Shown: positions 14,988 to 18,667 of the stretch, one piece after another
Numbering within the stretch: position 1 is the stretch's first letter
Layout: every line of letters starts with the position of its first letter
Source: Caulobacteraceae bacterium UBA6225
GTDB lineage: Bacteria; Pseudomonadota; Alphaproteobacteria; Caulobacterales; Caulobacteraceae
Assembly: GCA_002441055.1 (NCBI GenBank)
Contig: DJWR01000240.1
Location: forward strand, 1-18,667
Reading direction: 5' to 3'
Length of the DNA: 18,667 nucleotides
Notes under the pieces: model-generated
The model's input: only the letters and a program-made list of their open reading frames with translations
What the model was told of the DNA's origin: nothing
The model's database searches: none
Position numbers and translations under genes: made by a program

Positions 14988-17879
14988 ATGAGAAGCTCGC
15001 ATTTTCTGGTGACCGCTTCGGCCCTGGCCGTCGCCACGGCCCTTTCGGCCGGACACGCCTCAGCCCAGTCCGCAGACGCCGACGCGCCCGCCCTGGTTGA
15101 AGAAGTTGTCGTCACCGGCTCCTTCATCGCCGGCACGCCCGAGGACGCGGCCCTGCCCGTGAACGTCATCGGTTCTGACGAGCTGCAGAAGCAGGGCTCG
15201 CCCTCGACGGTTGATCTGATCAAGTCGATCCCGGCCGTGCAGGGCGCGGTGGGTGAATCCAACCAGTTCGGCGCCGGCCAGACCACGGGCGTCGGCAGCG
15301 CCAACCTCCGCGGCCTGGGCGCCGAGCGGACCCTGGTGCTGTTCAACGGCCGCCGGATGGCCACCTCGCCGGGTTCGATCTTCGTCGACACCAACCTTCT
15401 GCCCCAGTCGGCCATCGGTCGTGTGGAAGTGCTGAAGGACGGTGCGGCCGCCACCTACGGCTCCGACGCCATCGGCGGCGTCATCAACTTCATCACCCGC
15501 AAGAACTTCGACGGCCTTGAGCTGCAGGGCGGCTACACCATGGTGGATGGGTCGGATGGCGACTACAGCGCCAGCCTGACCTACGGCTTCACCAATGACC
15601 GCTCGAGCCTGCTGCTCAGCGGCGGCTATCGCCACCGTTCGGAACTGCCCACGGTCGAGCGCGACTTCGCGGTGCGGTCCTTCGCCGAAAACCCGCAGGG
15701 CGGCTGGTCGTCCTTCGGCAATCCCGGCCTTTATCTGTCGAGCGGCAACGGCGGCTTCACCTATACCAGCCCCGTGGTTGACCCGGCCTGTAACGTGATC
15801 TCGGGTCCGCAGACCGGCACGCTCTGCCAGTTCCAGTACATCGGCTTCAACAATCTGGTTGAAGAAGAGGACTACTGGCAGCTGTACGGCGAGTTCAACT
15901 TCGACGTCACCGACACCACCACCTTCCATGCCGAGATCCTCTATGCGGGTCACGACGTGTCGGCCGAGAACTCCTCGCCCTCCTATCCGCCGAACAACTT
16001 CCCCTCTTCGGCCCTGACCACCAAGATCCAGCCCAACGGCTACTTCATTCCCGCCAACAACCCGGGCCTGCAGGCCCTGCTGGCCACCAATCCGGGCCAG
16101 ATCCCGGCCTCGGCGGCGACGGCGGGTCTGTTCACCTCGGTGGCCTGGCGTCCGATCGGCGTCGACGGCAACGATCTGTTTGGCGGCGGCGGCAAGGAAG
16201 ACAAGCGTCGCTTCGACGCCTATCGCGTCTCGGCGAGCCTGACCGGCGAGTTCGAGTTCGGCGGCGGCATCGGCTGGGATGCGTCCATGACCTACATGGA
16301 CAACTGGAGCTCCATCGCCACCCCGGACGTCCTGGTGGGTCGTCTGCAGCTGGCCCTGCGCGGCCTGGGCGGCGCAGGCTGCACCGGCACAACCCCGGGC
16401 GCCAATGGCTGCCTCTGGTTCAACCCCTTCTCGTCGGGCACCGCGGGCAATGCGGTCGACGGCCGCACCAACCCGAACTTCGTAGCCGGCACGGCCAACA
16501 GCCGTGAAGTCCTCGACTACATCTTCGAGGAATACGCCTACGACATCCGCTCGCAGCTCTACACCGCCGACCTGGTGTTCAACGGCGAGCTGCCCATCGA
16601 CTTCGGCGCCGGGCCGATCGGCTGGGCCGCTGGTACGCAGTACCGCTGGTCGGGCCTGGAGCGTCAGAACAGCGACTTCACCAACATCGCGGTGAACCCC
16701 TGCGCTGACTCCTCGGTCAACCCTGCGGCCACCTGCGTGGCGCAAAATGGCCCGTTCACCTTCTTCGGCGCCCTGCCTGACTACGACCTCGACCAGTCGG
16801 TCATCTCGTTCTTCGGCGAAATGGCGGTTCCGATCACCGACAGCCTCAACGCGACCCTGGCGGTCCGTCACGAGGATTACGGCGGCAATGTCGGCTCCAC
16901 CACCAACCCGAAGGTCGCCCTGCGCTACCAGGCGACGGACTGGCTGGCCTTCCGCGCCTCGGCTGGCTCGACCTTCCGCGCCCCGCCAACCACCCAGATC
17001 AGCCCGGCCTCGACCACCAACCTCGCCTACACCACCGCGGCGGGCGGCTACCGGGCCTATGACACCTTCGGCAACCCGAACCTGGCTCCGGAAGAAGCGA
17101 TCACGCTGAACCTGGGCGCCCTGTTCGACTTCGGCGACTTCCGGGCCACCCTGGACTACTGGAGCTTCGACTTCGAAGGTCCGATCGACAACGAGTCCGG
17201 CTCCGACATCGTCAACACCCTGTTCCCGAACGGCGCGACCGGTCCGAACAACTGCGCCAATCCGGCCTTCGCCGCCCTGCTCTCGCGGGTCAGCTTCACC
17301 GGGGCCTGCGGCGCGACGGCGATCAATCGCGTTCGCATGAACTTCGTGAACGGTCCGGACGTGAAGACCAGCGGCCTCGATTTCTCGGCCACCTACCGCC
17401 TGCGTGACGTCTTCCAAGGCGACATGACCTTTGGCGCGGACATGACCTACGTCATCGAGTACCAGGTCGCGGCCAACACCATCGAGGGCGTCGAAGTGGC
17501 CCCGTCGACGGACTATGTCGGCACCATGGACTATCTCGGCTACGGCTCGCAGCCGCAGTGGAAGGGCGCCCTGTTCGCCGAGTACAACCGCGACATCCAC
17601 AATGTGCGGGCCACCGTCCGCTACGTGGATGAGATGCTCGACACTCGGTCTGGGACGGCGACCTTCGCCACCAACAAGGGCGGCGAGACCATCGACGCCT
17701 TCGTGACCACCGATCTGGCCTATCGGGTCTTCCTGCCCTGGGACACCACGGTCAGCGCCTCGGTGATCAACATGTTCGACCAGGATCCGCCGTTCGCCCG
17801 GCTGGACCTGTCCTACGACCCCTTCACGGCCAACCCGATTGGCCGTCACTTCAAGCTGAACGTGACCAAGCGCTTCTAA
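14988..17879 (+). CDS. TonB-dependent receptor, second of tandem pair
   Basis: A 963-aa outer-membrane receptor, clearly a paralog of its upstream neighbour. The signal peptide MRSSHFLVTASALAVATALS ends at ASA (cleavage likely after A26). EEVVVTGS (38-45) is the TonB-box-like segment, directly followed by FIAGTPEDAALPV, also present in the first receptor. The plug contains RGLGAERTLVLFNGRR and VLKDGAAATYGSDAIGG. The barrel ends NVTKRF. Eight cysteines form four near pairs: C268/C280, C465/C475, C572/C583 and C756/C774. They match four of the five pairs of the neighbour. I start at ATG 14988 because GGGGAAACGT precedes it exactly as in the paralog; an upstream in-frame TTG gives a non-signal tail. 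The substrate is unknown. Loop divergence suggests a related but different ligand. Confidence 0.94.
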   Translation: MRSSHFLVTASALAVATALSAGHASAQSADADAPALVEEVVVTGSFIAGTPEDAALPVNVIGSDELQKQGSPSTVDLIKSIPAVQGAVGESNQFGAGQTTGVGSANLRGLGAERTLVLFNGRRMATSPGSIFVDTNLLPQSAIGRVEVLKDGAAATYGSDAIGGVINFITRKNFDGLELQGGYTMVDGSDGDYSASLTYGFTNDRSSLLLSGGYRHRSELPTVERDFAVRSFAENPQGGWSSFGNPGLYLSSGNGGFTYTSPVVDPACNVISGPQTGTLCQFQYIGFNNLVEEEDYWQLYGEFNFDVTDTTTFHAEILYAGHDVSAENSSPSYPPNNFPSSALTTKIQPNGYFIPANNPGLQALLATNPGQIPASAATAGLFTSVAWRPIGVDGNDLFGGGGKEDKRRFDAYRVSASLTGEFEFGGGIGWDASMTYMDNWSSIATPDVLVGRLQLALRGLGGAGCTGTTPGANGCLWFNPFSSGTAGNAVDGRTNPNFVAGTANSREVLDYIFEEYAYDIRSQLYTADLVFNGELPIDFGAGPIGWAAGTQYRWSGLERQNSDFTNIAVNPCADSSVNPAATCVAQNGPFTFFGALPDYDLDQSVISFFGEMAVPITDSLNATLAVRHEDYGGNVGSTTNPKVALRYQATDWLAFRASAGSTFRAPPTTQISPASTTNLAYTTAAGGYRAYDTFGNPNLAPEEAITLNLGALFDFGDFRATLDYWSFDFEGPIDNESGSDIVNTLFPNGATGPNNCANPAFAALLSRVSFTGACGATAINRVRMNFVNGPDVKTSGLDFSATYRLRDVFQGDMTFGADMTYVIEYQVAANTIEGVEVAPSTDYVGTMDYLGYGSQPQWKGALFAEYNRDIHNVRATVRYVDEMLDTRSGTATFATNKGGETIDAFVTTDLAYRVFLPWDTTVSASVINMFDQDPPFARLDLSYDPFTANPIGRHFKLNVTKRF
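17719..17749 (+). repeat. 31-bp exact repeat, copy 2 (inside second receptor)
   Basis: Identical to 14292-14322, in the same reading frame and barrel position. The copies are about 3.4 kb apart in direct orientation, so recombination between them could fuse the two receptors. Confidence 0.85.
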
Positions 17880-17905
17880 GCGCCCACATCACGGCCAACG
17901 GAACG

Positions 17906-17937
17906 GGGGCGGCGCCGCAAGGCGTCGCCCCTTTTTT
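17906..17937 (+). terminator. intrinsic terminator of the second receptor
   Basis: GGGGCGGCGCC (17906-17916) pairs with GGCGTCGCCCC (17921-17931), with one G-T wobble, around a GCAA tetraloop. TTTTTT (17932-17937) follows. It lies 26 bases after the stop codon. Confidence 0.93.
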
Positions 17938-17968
17938 CGTGGTCAATCGCAGAAGGATTGAGCGGCCC

Positions 17969-18271
17969 TCAGGCCTTGGCGCGCAGCCGCTCGTTCAGGG
18001 CGAGGCTGTCGTCCATCCTGGCCAGTTGTTCCGGCGTGGCCTCAGGCTGGTCGGCCTTCCAGGCGTCATAGGGCATGCCGTAGATCGCCTCGCGGGCGGC
18101 CTTGCGATCCAGGGCTCCATCAGAGGCTTCGCTCACCCAGTCGGCCAGGCAGTTGCGGCAGAACCCCGCCAGGCCCATCAGGTCCACGTTCTGGGCGTCA
18201 GAGCGCATCTGCAGATGCCCAACCAGACGGCGGAAGGCCTCGGCTGCGGTCTTGTCGTCGATCGTCGTCAT
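17969..18271 (-). CDS. DUF1244 family protein
   Basis: A 100-aa protein of the DUF1244 family, widespread in Proteobacteria and without an established function. The signature runs through FRRLVGHLQMRSDAQNVDLM (about 13-32) into GLAGFCRNCLADW with a CxxC pair (about 33-45), then IYGMPYDAWK and QPEATPEQLARM. The length is usual for the family, and no membrane segment or signal peptide is seen. The ATG has GAGG a few bases upstream. The gene follows the stop of metH by 19 bp on the same strand, so both are probably on one transcript. It converges on the second TonB receptor. No terminator for the minus strand is visible after it. Confidence 0.9.
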   Translation of the reverse strand: MTTIDDKTAAEAFRRLVGHLQMRSDAQNVDLMGLAGFCRNCLADWVSEASDGALDRKAAREAIYGMPYDAWKADQPEATPEQLARMDDSLALNERLRAKA

Positions 18272-18290
18272 GGGCGCCTCGATCCTGGGT

Positions 18291-18667
18291 TCAGGGCTCG
18301 TAGTTGAGGATGGGGCTAAGCCAGCGCTCGGCCTTCTTCAGGTCCCAGCCCTTGCGGCGGGCATAGTCCTCCACCTGATCCTTCTCGATCCGCCCGACCC
18401 CGAAATAGTGCGATTGGGGGTGGGCGAAATAGAGGCCCGAGACCGAGGATGGCGGGGTCATGGCGAAGCTCTCGGTGAGCTCGATGCCGGTCTTTTCCGT
18501 AGCGTCCAGCAGGCGGAAAAGGGTTTCCTTTTCCGTATGGTCGGGCTGGGCCGGATAGCCGGCGGCCGGGCGGATGCCCTGGTACTTTTCCGAGATCAGG
18601 GCGTCGATGTCGAAGGGCTCGTCCGGCGCAAAGCCCCACAGCTCGGTGCGGACCTTGCGATGCATGG
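18291..18667 (-). CDS. metH: methionine synthase, cobalamin-dependent, C-terminal part (5' end beyond right edge)
   Basis: The last 125 codons of MetH, which transfers a methyl group from methyl-tetrahydrofolate to homocysteine through cobalamin. The visible part is the S-adenosylmethionine-binding reactivation domain: ELWGFAPDE, YQGIRPAAGYPAQPDHTEK with the AdoMet-binding RPxxGYP core, ELTESFAMTPPSSVSGLYF, HPQSHYFGVGRIEKDQVEDY and the closing ARRKGWDL. It aligns with the end of E. coli MetH and terminates normally. The reading frame is open to the window edge, so an apparent ATG at 18665 is internal. GYPAQP has Gln where E. coli has Cys (GYPACP), a tolerated variation. The 19-bp gap to the DUF1244 gene suggests an operon. 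Confidence 0.93.
   Translation of the reverse strand, partial: MHRKVRTELWGFAPDEPFDIDALISEKYQGIRPAAGYPAQPDHTEKETLFRLLDATEKTGIELTESFAMTPPSSVSGLYFAHPQSHYFGVGRIEKDQVEDYARRKGWDLKKAERWLSPILNYEP

Noticed and set aside
15060..17849. Very long open frame on the minus strand opposite the second receptor (and similar ones opposite the first receptor and the 5-oxoprolinase).
   Set aside because: Mirror of the strong third-position G/C bias on the coding strand. The translations lack recognisable domains, while the plus-strand frames encode clear families.
11432..17879. A dedicated nutrient-uptake locus around the receptors.
   Set aside because: No inner-membrane transporter, catabolic enzyme, TonB/ExbBD or regulator gene lies next to them in this window.

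Overview
The window looks like ordinary chromosome from a GC-rich alphaproteobacterium, most likely a member of the Caulobacteraceae (Caulobacter/Phenylobacterium type). This is an inference from base composition, strong third-position G/C preference, two very large paralogous TonB-dependent receptors, and the mix of housekeeping families. No phage, transposon, CRISPR array, tRNA or rRNA is visible.

Left part (1-5.2 kb): the 5' portion of ilvC leaves the left edge on the minus strand. Facing away from it are a DUF924 protein, thymidylate synthase (thyA), dihydrofolate reductase (folA) and an SMP-30/gluconolactonase-like protein. thyA and folA are 43 bp apart and form a functional pair: ThyA converts methylene-tetrahydrofolate to dihydrofolate, which DHFR reduces again. 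An Old Yellow Enzyme-type flavin oxidoreductase converges on the SMP-30 gene across a strong hairpin.

Middle (5.2-11 kb): a minus-strand group holds an ABM-domain protein, a small alanine/valine-rich membrane protein and a TerB + J-domain (DjlA-like) protein. Divergent from it is a full-length fused 5-oxoprolinase (HyuA+HyuB, 1190 aa, TTG start). A small exported protein follows, and the pair ends at a clear intrinsic terminator.

Right part (11-18.7 kb): two tandem TonB-dependent receptors of 1006 and 963 aa are closely related paralogs. Each has a long AT-rich leader (448 and 535 bp) and its own terminator. They share the sequence around the start codon, the plug and the C-terminal barrel, but differ in surface loops, where paired cysteines are kept. 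The intergenic regions carry several dyads and direct repeats that may be operators. On the minus strand at the right edge are a DUF1244 protein and the 3' end of metH (cobalamin-dependent methionine synthase), 19 bp apart.

I found no new multi-gene system. The most interesting items are the tandem receptor pair with matched upstream dyads and conserved cysteine pairs, and several symmetric elements in intergenic DNA.
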